Part shown: positions 1 to 5,518 of the stretch, piece after piece
How positions within the stretch are numbered: the stretch's first letter is position 1
Layout: each line of letters opens with the position of its first letter
The notes under the pieces: generated by a model
What the model saw: only the letters and a program-made list of their open reading frames with translations
What the model was told of the DNA's origin: nothing
The model's database searches: none
Program-made: the position numbers and the translations under genes
Assembly: GCA_036477795.1 (NCBI GenBank)
Contig: JAZGDL010000161.1
Span: forward strand, 1 to 6,486
Direction of reading: 5' to 3'
Origin: JAZGDL01 sp036477795
GTDB lineage: Bacteria > Planctomycetota > Phycisphaerae > UBA1845
Length of the DNA: 6,486 nucleotides

Positions 1-20
1 TTTCGAAAAGGATCCGAAGG

Positions 21-398
21 ATGCCACCCGCAAAGAGCAAAGCCGAAGTCACCGCCGAGGCCGATGCCAAGTGGTGGAACGAGGAGTGGCTCAAATTCCC
101 CACGGTGAGCCTGGACGACGAGGGCAAGTGGCATTACTGGGACGTGACCGGAGGCAGCCGCATCTACAGCGACGACCGCTCCGTGGGCGAGGCCCTGGCC
201 CGGGACACCGTGGCCCAGATGCAGCGTTTTCCGGAGGGCAGTTCGGTGTTGCGCCGGATCATGCGCGAGATCGATCACAACTCGATCGTGGCCCAGGGTT
301 TCTTCAACCGGCTCGAGGACATGCTGACCAATCCGGAGGTCTATCTGGAGTCCCTGGAGCCGGGTTCGGTCCAGGCCAAGCTGCGCGGCGCGCGATAG
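21..398 (+). CDS. Hypothetical protein, 125 aa
   Basis: I do not recognise this family. The reading frame has the GC-rich third positions of a real high-GC gene, and the ATG at 21 has an AAGGA ribosome-binding site at 8-12 with 8-base spacing. The frame is also open to the left edge of the window, so an earlier start outside cannot be excluded. The protein is soluble and mixed-charge, with no signal peptide or membrane segment. It begins with a Lys/Ala/Glu-rich stretch, then a Trp-rich part (WW at residues 18-19, and KWHYWDV around residues 36-42), and ends in a helical half (about residues 55-110). No catalytic motif is visible. It lies just outside the integrase and transposase debris, so it may be cargo of the element ending at the tRNA-Ser fragment; that is inference from position only. 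Confidence 0.7.
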   Translation: MPPAKSKAEVTAEADAKWWNEEWLKFPTVSLDDEGKWHYWDVTGGSRIYSDDRSVGEALARDTVAQMQRFPEGSSVLRRIMREIDHNSIVAQGFFNRLEDMLTNPEVYLESLEPGSVQAKLRGAR

Positions 399-433
399 GA
401 TCGTAAACCTAGCGTAAATGACATATCACAAGA

Positions 434-622
434 TCAGGCGTGCAATAACACCACGTGGCTCTCCGCGTCTCCGAGAATGCCCGCGAGTTTCCTGGCCCAG
501 GACTCCAGAGCACGCTGTTGACGGTACTTAGATTTGTTGTTACCAGCGGTGACCCCTCTACGAGGGCGATTCAAAACCAGTCCAATCACTTCGTCCGTGA
601 AGTCTAGGTCGCCCATTCGGGT
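434..622 (-). pseudogene. Tyrosine recombinase (phage-type integrase) C-terminal remnant
   Basis: The last 60 or so residues read as the C-terminus of a phage-type tyrosine integrase: a TRMGDL segment, then DEVIGLVLN, then RRGVTAGNN, then a helix ending ALESWARKLAGIL, with a stop at 434-436. In the family these correspond to the helix after the R..T box, the LNH box, and the active-site Tyr of a VYN-like or GYN-like motif. Here the expected His after LN is Arg, and the expected catalytic Tyr position is Asn (AAC), so even this piece would be inactive. The N-terminal and core-binding parts are missing; upstream the frame passes into transposase sequence around 622-628. Such integrases commonly integrate into tRNA genes, which fits the tRNA-Ser 3' fragment at 2934-2991. 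I am confident of the family and less sure of the exact junction base. Confidence 0.72.
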
Positions 623-903
623 GCCATACCTTTCTTGGACGCAATCATGCGATGCGTCGCGGCCAGCTACTTGTGCAGCGGATCTTTGCGGCGTTCGTAG
701 AGTGTGCCCACGGTCAGGGTGAATGGCGTGCGGCAAGCGTGGCCCTGGTATTGGCCGGGCCGATGGGATTTGCCCTTCATAAGCGTTGCTTCGCCAATCG
801 TGCCGCAATGTGGGCAGATCGTATCTTTGGGCCAAAGGCGGGCCCCAAGCTATTTACGGGCCTTGGTTTCGTTGTGGAAGATAGGGTTTGAAAAGTCACT
901 CAT
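623..903 (-). pseudogene. IS1595-like transposase, N-terminal fragment, degraded
   Basis: From the ATG at 903-901, with an AAGGA ribosome-binding site at 916-912, the frame reads MSDFSNPIFHNETKAR and then hits a stop at 852-850. Past the stop it gives the zinc-ribbon half CPHCG, then GEATLMKGKSHRPG. After a frameshift at 751-754 it continues in another frame as CRTPFTLTVGTLYERRKD, PLHK, a stop at 669-667, and LAATHRMIASKKGM. This order matches the N-terminal zinc-ribbon and following region of IS1595/ISXO2-type transposases. Both stops sit where the family has Trp (TGG to TAG), and one Cys of the second zinc pair is lost. The DDE/N catalytic domain is absent because the sequence switches to integrase near 623. 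I found no terminal inverted repeats; the upstream end of the element should lie between 904 and about 960. Confidence 0.78.
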
Positions 904-963
904 CGGGGTATTCCTTATGGATTATCTTCTAGGCCGAGTGACAGATATTGCAGTTTTGTCGAG

Positions 964-1275
964 TCAATGTACCGGCGGTAGGAAAGGTGTTGAGAAGACT
1001 TGTGTGCCGTCGATGAAGAGCGTGATTTCGTCCGGGTTCCAACTAAATATCACGGACAGTTCGGGGCCTGCGAAGTCGGCAATTGGTCCGGAGAAGGTGT
1101 CGGAATGGTGTCCGAAGGCAATCCGAACCTCTAAGGATAGGTCGGAATTTTTGAACACGGTGACATCGAGCGTTTTTCCATCGCCGAACGGGCCAAATTT
1201 GTAGCTTTGGGAGTTTGTCATCCAGTCGGCATGCTCATGGCTGATCTTGAAGCTCATCGTGCCGTGATCTTGCAT
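964..1275 (-). CDS. Hypothetical protein, 103 aa, LamG-like C-terminal pattern
   Basis: I do not recognise a named family. The protein has alternating beta-strand character through most of its length. Its C-terminal part reads ELSVIFSWNPDEITLFIDGT, followed by QVFSTPF, which resembles the last strands of concanavalin-like (LamG) jelly-roll domains, where an IDG turn is typical. It has no signal peptide, membrane segment or enzyme motif. The start is uncertain: neither the ATG at 1275 nor the in-frame ATG at 1257 (MSFKISHEH) has a clear ribosome-binding site. Its stop lies only about 60 bases from the start codon of the degraded IS1595-like transposase, so it may have been clipped or displaced by that element. 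Its base composition is lower in GC than its neighbours, consistent with foreign origin. It is divergent from the gene region starting at 1354. Confidence 0.5.
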   Translation of the reverse strand: MQDHGTMSFKISHEHADWMTNSQSYKFGPFGDGKTLDVTVFKNSDLSLEVRIAFGHHSDTFSGPIADFAGPELSVIFSWNPDEITLFIDGTQVFSTPFLPPVH

Positions 1276-1481
1276 AAGACATCTCGCGTATCTTGAAATA
1301 TTCGTTCGTGTCCAAGGGCTTTAGAAAAGACGGTTCAGAAAGAGGCTACTACTATGTCAGGCTACATCGCAATGTCCGGCAAACGGAGCGCGGTGCGTTT
1401 GCATGAAAAGCTCGAAAAAAGAGGGTCGTAAAGCGCCCTCCTTTCGCACCTTCGGAAAAGTGGCGCGCCAGGCACGATTGG

Positions 1482-1835
1482 GTGCCGCTCGCCAAGGAAC
1501 ATGACCAGAAAGCGGCGAGCGGTGTGGCCGCGGAAATCGCAAAAGACGCGACCGCTCAGGCGGTCACCCGCGCCATGCAGTTCGACACGCTTGCTACCGA
1601 GACCCTGAAGATGGCCATAGACGGCCTGGCCAAGGTCGACATCGACAAGCTCAAGGCCGGCGACATCCGCGCTCTGGCCGAGATCAGCGAGCGTGCCACC
1701 AAGATGTACGAGTTTATCGAGGGTCGCGCCACCGCTCGCACCGACAAACTGACGCGCGGCAAGATGGACGAGCTTATCGAGGAGATGAACCAGCAACTCG
1801 AAGAAAGGCTGGCGCGTGTCTCAACCGTCCATTGA
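1482..1835 (+). CDS. Helical, possibly phage small-terminase-like protein; N-terminus frameshifted
   Basis: The 117-aa frame from a GTG at 1482 is almost entirely alpha-helical: VAAEIAKDATAQAV, LATETLKMAIDGLAKVD, GDIRALAEISERATKMYEF, then a charged C-terminal helix (MDELIEEMNQQLEERLA). This resembles the C-terminal half of small terminase subunits or related phage DNA-packaging proteins; the match is by pattern only and is weak. The GTG has no good ribosome-binding site. The same frame is open back to 1407 (stop at 1404-1406) and reads KRPPFAPSEKWRARHDWVPL there, which looks like real protein. A separate short frame from the ATG at 1354, with AGAGG upstream, reads MSGYIAMSGKRSAVRLHEKL and stops at 1429-1431. 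The two join plausibly at the A6 run at 1415-1420, so the ancestral gene probably ran from 1354 to 1835. A GTG at 1816 overlapping the end opens only a 17-codon frame, possibly the stub of a deleted next gene. Confidence 0.5.
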   Translation: MPLAKEHDQKAASGVAAEIAKDATAQAVTRAMQFDTLATETLKMAIDGLAKVDIDKLKAGDIRALAEISERATKMYEFIEGRATARTDKLTRGKMDELIEEMNQQLEERLARVSTVH

Positions 1836-2124
1836 TGCGCTGACGGGTTGCGACGCGGGCACGGGGTAACGGGGCCCCTACCGCCCGGGCGACGCAAAGC
1901 GTTGTAACCGCCGTCGCGATAGCCAATTTGAGCCCACGGCAACGACAGTTCACCCGGCAGGCCGTTGGGGATGCTGGGACCCCTGGCCGGGGTTGGTCGG
2001 TTCATTTCCGTAGACACCAATCCTGGTCATCACTCGTGCTAGGGTCGTGATCCGCGGGCAGTCGGCCATGAAACTACCCGGCCTCATGCGCGCCAAACCG
2101 ACATATTTCGCAGGGAGCAAAGCT
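1836..2124 (+). other. Intergenic stretch with no convincing gene
   Basis: This GC-rich stretch separates the terminase-like gene from the GYD gene. Longer frames on either strand here are rich in Arg, Pro and Ser and read as shadows or chance. The frame from 2047 continues into the GYD protein, but its first 26 residues do not belong to that family. No tRNA, clear promoter or terminator is visible apart from short GC palindromes around 1868-1893. Confidence 0.4.
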
Positions 2125-2415
2125 ATGCCGATCTATATCAGCCTGATGACTTACACCGACCAGGGCCTGCGCAACATCAAGGAGTCACCCAGCCGATTCG
2201 ATGCGGCGCGAAAGGTGGCTGAAGAGCTTGGCGGGAATATGGGGCCCCTCTACCTAACGATGGGCACTTATGACCTTGTCGCCATCTCCCAGTTTCCGGA
2301 CGACGCGACGGCGGCCACTTTCGTCCTCAGGATCGGAGCGCTCGGCAACGTGCGCACCACCAGTGTCAAGGCGTTCCATGAGAAAGAGTACCGGAAGATC
2401 GTCGAAGCGGTCTGA
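2125..2415 (+). CDS. GYD domain-containing protein, 96 aa
   Basis: This is a complete small protein of the GYD-domain family, named for its conserved Gly-Tyr-Asp. The motif is here as MGTYDLV, with T-Y-D in place of G-Y-D. It opens with MPIYISLMTYTDQGLRNIKE, continues with a helix (SRFDAARKVAEELGG), the central strand containing LYLTMGTYDLVAI, PDDATAATFVLRIGALGNV, and ends in the family's FHEKEYRKI. Members fold like ferredoxin-type alpha/beta dimers; their biochemical role is generally unknown. I chose the ATG at 2125 rather than the in-frame GTG at 2047, because AGGGAG at 2112-2117 has proper spacing and homology begins at MPIYIS. It is followed in the same frame, right after its stop, by a degraded small gene and then by a terminator, so the two were probably one transcript. 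High-GC codon use suggests a native gene of this lineage. Confidence 0.9.
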   Translation: MPIYISLMTYTDQGLRNIKESPSRFDAARKVAEELGGNMGPLYLTMGTYDLVAISQFPDDATAATFVLRIGALGNVRTTSVKAFHEKEYRKIVEAV

Positions 2416-2421
2416 GGGACA

Positions 2422-2600
2422 CCGGCGCGCGCCACCAACCTCCTCGTGAAGCACCACGGCGAGGACGCGTCGATCGAGGTTGCCGCGCGGGCGGACGCCA
2501 TGCTGGAGAAGGGCGACCTGGATGGTCGCGCGGTGTCAAAGCGGGTGCTGCGGGCGGTGGGGAGTTGCAGCGAATTGAGCTTGTGGCGCGGGTGCATTGA
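2422..2600 (+). pseudogene. Small alphaproteobacterial-type hypothetical gene, frameshifted and lacking a start
   Basis: The frame reads ATNLLVKHHGEDASIEVAAR, then ADAMLEKGDLDGRAVSKRVL and RAV. This matches a short hypothetical family common in Alphaproteobacteria, with an HGEDA helix, a RAD...GD.DG segment and a VW.R...A helix. Its function is unknown to me. At 2560-2561 one base appears to be missing: shifting frame there gives xELQRIELVARVH and a stop at 2598-2600, with ELQR being the usual family ending. The restored stop sits directly against the terminator at 2601, which supports it as the original end. The usual start region is missing; the only in-frame start is a GTG at 2446, inside the conserved part. 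The Trp expected after RAV is Ser. It may be decayed, or the shift may be a sequencing error. Confidence 0.6.
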
Positions 2601-2628
2601 GCGCCATCCTCGTGATGGCGCCTTTTTT
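2601..2628 (+). terminator. Rho-independent terminator
   Basis: A perfect 8-bp stem (GCGCCATC at 2601-2608 with GATGGCGC at 2614-2621) has a 5-base loop and is followed by C and six T residues (2623-2628). It begins immediately after the restored stop of the frameshifted small gene and would end the GYD transcript. Confidence 0.9.
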
Positions 2629-2933
2629 CTTGCATCGACACTCGAAGGTCCGGTTGAAGTGGCCGGGTAAGAGCAGACGTCAAATAAGCGGATATTTGAG
2701 AATCAACTGACTTCGGAGCCCTGAAAAAGCCATCCATTAACCCCCACTATTCCTAGGACTGAACCGGCCTTTCAGAGGAGCCTGACGACCTCTGTTGCAA
2801 ACCGATTTGCAAACGAACTGGGTAGAACGAAATGCTACGGTACGGGACGGCTTGACACCTAGGCCCTTGATTGCGCAAGCGAACCGGCATCAGTCAGATT
2901 AGGCCGATACAGGGCAACACGGCAGCCTTCAAA
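2629..2933. other. Non-coding island end, no gene seen
   Basis: Between the terminator and the tRNA-Ser fragment I see no credible gene on either strand; the frames are short and low in coding character. GAACCGGC occurs at 2761-2768 and again at 2881-2888, which could be chance. If the tRNA fragment is an att site, this stretch would be the terminal arm of the integrated element, where integrase or excision-factor sites are usually found. Confidence 0.4.
2795..2814. repeat. Paired TTGCAAAC repeats forming a hairpin-like site
   Basis: TTGCAAAC occurs at 2795-2802 and 2807-2814, and the same bases give a 7-bp inverted repeat (TTGCAAA at 2795-2801 with TTTGCAA at 2806-2812). This is a plausible protein-binding site, for example a recombinase arm site, about 120 bases from the tRNA-Ser fragment. 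Function is inferred from position only. Confidence 0.3.
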
Positions 2934-2991
2934 CTCGAAAACCGTTGTGCGCGCGAGCGCACCTTGGGTTCGAATCCCACCCCCTCCGCCA
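2934..2991 (+). other. 3' fragment of tRNA-Ser(CGA): probable att site
   Basis: The stretch has the whole 3' part of a bacterial tRNA-Ser. There is an anticodon loop at 2934-2940 with CGA at 2936-2938, the 3' strand of the anticodon stem (ACCGT, 2941-2945), and the long class II variable arm (GTGCGC 2947-2952 paired perfectly with GCGCAC 2957-2962). The T arm has loop TTCGAAT at 2969-2975, and the acceptor 3' strand at 2981-2987 is followed by G and CCA at 2989-2991. One T-stem pair is T-C instead of G-C. No 5' half exists upstream: bases 2929-2933 do not pair with the anticodon stem and there is no D arm. Similarity starting exactly at the anticodon loop is typical of the copy of a tRNA end left by an integrase-driven insertion. 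By polarity, the element lies to the left. It is not a functional tRNA gene. Confidence 0.85.
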
Positions 2992-3381
2992 ATGACTAAC
3001 ACGTTGAAATACTAGAATATTAGTGGCAGATTGAACGATTGTAATACATGACATAAGACATGTGACAGAGGCTGCTCGTTGCCGTTCCGGACCTAGCCCA
3101 CGGGCGCAACGGTGATCCTCAATGCGCACCGCCAGCGCCTCGCGGGCATCTCCAATCCGCGTGTCTGACGACAAGGTGTCCGGAGTCGTCCGGGCCACGG
3201 GCCGCTTGTAAATCCGCAACAATCACCCCTAGATCATCGGCTATATCGGGCGTGACGGCGCTCAGTCCAGTAGCATTCAGATTGTCGGCAGGACAAATAT
3301 TTGCTAGTTGGGCCGGGGTGCGTCCCCGTAGCGTGAAATCGTTCTCGACTCGGAGTTTCCAGACCACCCGGTGGTAAGCAA
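2992..3381. other. Spacer between att site and sulfotransferase gene, no gene recognised
   Basis: About 390 bases begin A+T-rich (2992-3065) and then become GC-richer. A minus-strand frame (3367-3119) reads TLRGRTPAQLAN and then IADDLGVIVADLQAA, which is protein-like, but I cannot place it in a family and it has no good start; it may be a gene remnant. Small palindromes occur (CAAATATTTG at 3294-3303, and a CGGGG/CCCCG hairpin around 3315-3335). No sigma-70 promoter is clear enough to call for the gene at 3382. Confidence 0.35.
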
Positions 3382-4698
3382 ATGAAATTATTTCAGAAAA
3401 TTGCGGTCGGATACCTATTATTTGTCGCTGTGCTCGTTTTGGGAGTGATGATCGGCCAAAGTATGTGGCTTCCCTTTAGCGTGGCGCGGGAGATAAAGGA
3501 TTTCATCGACTACTCCGCAGGCAAAGATAACAGCGTTTTTGAGAAGCTTCAAAGTGATTTCGGGGGAACTCCACACCGCTTCCTGTACGAGTATGAACCG
3601 CTTGCCGCAACCGGCATGTTGGAAATGAAAATCTTCGGTTTGAAAGATCGGCGCGCACAGCCATTGTTGCGCCTGTCCCAAGACGCGCCCCGAGGCTACC
3701 GTGTCCTGTTTGGCGCCTTTGACTTTGAAGACACATTCTGGGGGGCGGTGCTGATCGATTCGAACGGCAAAGTCATAAACACTTGGCATCTTTCCACCGA
3801 CGGACTTCCACTCAGTTCCGAGCCCGACATTCGTAAGAACATGTATGGGGTCGATATTCTAGCTGACGGCTCCGTGATTTTCCTGATGCAAGAAGAGGGG
3901 GGCGGGATCATAAAAATCGACTACTGCGGCGACATCGTTTGGACGCTCGATGGCAGTTACCACCATGCCGTATCGCTGACTGGGGAAGGCAGTTTCTGGA
4001 CCCTCGAAGGATCGCAGGGTGCTTTCGATCCCATTCTTGCACTAATCGATGTAAATACGGGCAAGGTGTTAAAACGGATTGATATGAGAAATGTGCGCGC
4101 CGCCAACCCAGACACTCATATCTTCGATCTGCAAAGACAAAAGAATGCTGACCATGCCGCCCACGGCAATGATATTGACCCGTTGCCCAAACACCTTGTT
4201 GCGGAGTTCCCCCAATTCGCTCGCGGCGATCTATTGATTAGTTATCACACGACCAACCTTGTGTTTGTCCTCGACCCGAACACGCTAAAAATAAAATGGT
4301 GGCGCATCGGACCATGGGATCGCCAGCACGATCCAGACTGGAACCTAGGTGGTTATATCAGCGTCTTCAGCAATAACCAAAGGGGAGTGGGCGAACACTC
4401 GAATATCATCGCTATCGACCCACAGACCATAAAGTTCGAAAATATGGTCGCCGGATCAAGGTACGAGTTTTTCTCTCGTATCAATGGTATGCACGAAGTG
4501 ACTAACGCGGGGACAATCCTGGTGACAAGCACTACGCAGGGCCGAATTTTTGAAGTGAACGGAGACGGGAAGGTAGTGTTTGATTTCGTTAATCTCTTTG
4601 ACGCAGACGTGAACCAAACGTTGCATGTCTCAAACGCCCGATTTTTAGGCCCTGAATTTTTCCAGTTTGAAGAGCTGCCAAGCTGTGAAGATCCCTGA
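3382..4698 (+). CDS. Arylsulfotransferase (ASST)-family membrane-anchored beta-propeller protein
   Basis: This 438-aa protein fits the arylsulfotransferase family, whose studied members move sulfate between phenolic compounds in the periplasm by a ping-pong reaction using a catalytic His. Residues 7-29 form one uncleaved-looking membrane anchor, placing the rest outside the cytoplasm. The propeller strands carry typical blades: GVDILADGSVIFLMQE (156-171), IIKIDYCGDIVWTLDG (176-191), GRIFEVNGDGKVVFDF (387-402). Candidate active-site residues are His194/195 (YHHAVSL), His261 (HGNDIDPL) and His316 (WDRQHDPDW). The ISYHTTNLVFV segment (286-296) has His289 where I would expect an Arg in relatives. 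The start is the ATG at 3382 with a weak GGTAAG upstream. The next gene begins one base after the stop, suggesting coupling. Lower GC and AT-ending codons compared with flanking genes suggest transfer. The physiological acceptor is unknown; capsule or other envelope polymers are possible. Confidence 0.85.
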   Translation: MKLFQKIAVGYLLFVAVLVLGVMIGQSMWLPFSVAREIKDFIDYSAGKDNSVFEKLQSDFGGTPHRFLYEYEPLAATGMLEMKIFGLKDRRAQPLLRLSQDAPRGYRVLFGAFDFEDTFWGAVLIDSNGKVINTWHLSTDGLPLSSEPDIRKNMYGVDILADGSVIFLMQEEGGGIIKIDYCGDIVWTLDGSYHHAVSLTGEGSFWTLEGSQGAFDPILALIDVNTGKVLKRIDMRNVRAANPDTHIFDLQRQKNADHAAHGNDIDPLPKHLVAEFPQFARGDLLISYHTTNLVFVLDPNTLKIKWWRIGPWDRQHDPDWNLGGYISVFSNNQRGVGEHSNIIAIDPQTIKFENMVAGSRYEFFSRINGMHEVTNAGTILVTSTTQGRIFEVNGDGKVVFDFVNLFDADVNQTLHVSNARFLGPEFFQFEELPSCEDP

Positions 4699-4699
4699 C

Positions 4700-4938
4700 A
4701 TGAAAAGAATCATGTTTATTTCCATCCCTTCAGCAATGTTCTTACTAATTGGTTCTCAACTAGCGATAGCGTATGTTGGGCCTGGCTCGGTCTTGGCGCG
4801 ATTGGGACTATCATAGATGTTGTGTTCTCGGTTCTATTGGCAATATTTGCGATCTTTTGGTATCCCATTCAGCGCTGGCTGGGTATCGGCATGAGGGTCA
4901 AACCGCGGGTCGATCAAGGTCGAAAAGACGAACCGTAG
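4700..4938 (+). pseudogene. Small YVGPG-type membrane protein next to ASST, frameshifted
   Basis: The ATG at 4700 starts one base after the sulfotransferase stop. The first frame reads a signal-like segment (MKRIMFISIPSAMFLLIGSQ), then LAIAYVGPGS, and soon stops at 4814-4816. Moving to the -1 frame at about 4790-4794 continues it as LGAIGTIIDVVFSVLLAIF, AIFWYPIQRWLG and a basic tail ending at 4936-4938, 79 codons in all. The whole matches a small two-helix envelope protein type with a YVGPG.GLGAIG turn and a FWYPI..WL membrane end, which I recall occurring beside arylsulfotransferase-like genes. One extra G in the G pair at 4789-4790 would restore exactly GPGSGLGAIG, so a single-base deletion is the simplest explanation. 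The restored protein would sit in the inner membrane, perhaps helping the sulfotransferase; that role is inference. A read error is possible. Confidence 0.72.
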
Positions 4939-4951
4939 ATGACGGCTTTTG

Positions 4952-5040
4952 CCGATCACCTCGACCGGCGAAATTTGCCTCCTGCGGATCAGACGCGCGA
5001 GTTCGGTGGCAGTGGCGTGCGCGAGGTCGGGGTCGGACAT
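4952..5040 (-). pseudogene. Amidase (amidase-signature family), N-terminal stub
   Basis: From the ATG at 5040-5038 the minus strand reads MSDPDLAHATATELARLIRR and then RQISPVEVI, the standard opening of amidase-signature enzymes (amidases and GatA-like proteins), which hydrolyse amides using a Ser-cisSer-Lys triad located much later in the protein. An ideal AAGGAGG lies at 5055-5049, 8 bases from the ATG, so the start is well supported. Homology stops after about 30 residues, where a full enzyme would have some 450; from about 4951 the frame enters unrelated sequence antisense to the YVGPG gene tail. The rest of the amidase is not seen elsewhere in the window. The breakpoint falls 10 to 15 bases after the stop of the YVGPG gene, marking the edge of the sulfotransferase cassette. 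Confidence 0.7.
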
Positions 5041-5089
5041 TTTCGAAGCCTCCTTGGGACGTGGCGTGCCTACTGATGGAGCTGAATCA

Positions 5090-5518
5090 GACACGTGGCT
5101 TCAGCTAACCGCCGCGCTCTACCGTGACGCACCGAATGTTGAACAAGCTGGCGATCGGTCATTGCGGTTCGGATTGCCGAAGCGGCAGTTCGTCCACGTC
5201 AGCGCCGTTGGCACCGCCTGGACCCTCTACAACACGTGCTTCATTATCCTAGTGAGTTTCACGCCGGATGTTTTGGCCGGACAGGGCCATGAATCGGTCG
5301 CAGCGAATTCCATCGGCAGTATCGCTATGTGGGCGATGCTGATCTCCATCCCCTTCGGCGGCCGCATCCTGGAAGATTTCGGCTGGATCACGGTCTCCAT
5401 CGCGGTGACGTTGACGGCATCGGCCGCTGCGATGATGGCGCTTTCGCAAGGCATTGCGCCAGAGGTTCTATGGGTCGCCTTTGGCGTCGTCGCAGGTATT
5501 CCGGCTGGCGCACTGATG
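5090..5518 (+). pseudogene. MFS transporter fragment (about TM6 end to TM10)
   Basis: The frame reads the end of a membrane helix (WLQLTAALYRD), a cytoplasmic loop (PNVEQAGDRSLRFGLPKRQF), then hydrophobic helices: TAWTLYNTCFIILVSFTPDV, SIGSIAMWAMLISIPFGGRI followed by LEDFG, WITVSIAVTLTASAAAMM, and VLWVAFGVVAGIPAGALM. The GGRILEDFG loop is the usual short motif between TM8 and TM9 of major facilitator transporters. The N-terminal half (TM1-5) is absent; before about 5090 the frame is antisense to the amidase stub. The C-terminus is cut at 5518, where a different gene fragment begins. With about 140 of the usual 400 residues, it cannot be a working transporter. The substrate cannot be told. 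High-GC codons match the flanking methyltransferase and oxidoreductase pieces rather than the sulfotransferase gene. Confidence 0.75.

Noticed and set aside
652..1204. Plus-strand frames of 79 and 166 aa
   Set aside because: They are antisense to the transposase remnant and the 103-aa minus-strand gene, with no family pattern.
1415..1421. A-AAA-AAG heptamer as a programmed -1 frameshift site
   Set aside because: The phase is wrong: neither upstream frame reads AAA-AAG in the zero frame with an open frame before it.
2761..2888. GAACCGGC repeated exactly 120 bases apart
   Set aside because: Only 8 bases match and the flanks diverge; a chance occurrence cannot be excluded.
2929..3222. Minus-strand 97-aa frame ending with a GWDSNPR-type stretch
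   Set aside because: That stretch is the antisense translation of the tRNA T arm and acceptor, a well-known source of false proteins.
3119..3367. Minus-strand 82-aa frame as a gene
   Set aside because: Some protein-like segments, but no family, no ribosome-binding site and no supported start; mentioned only as a possible remnant.
4939..4960. CGGC-TTTT-GCCG hairpin as a terminator of the sulfotransferase pair
   Set aside because: The stem is only about 4 bp and no T run follows it.
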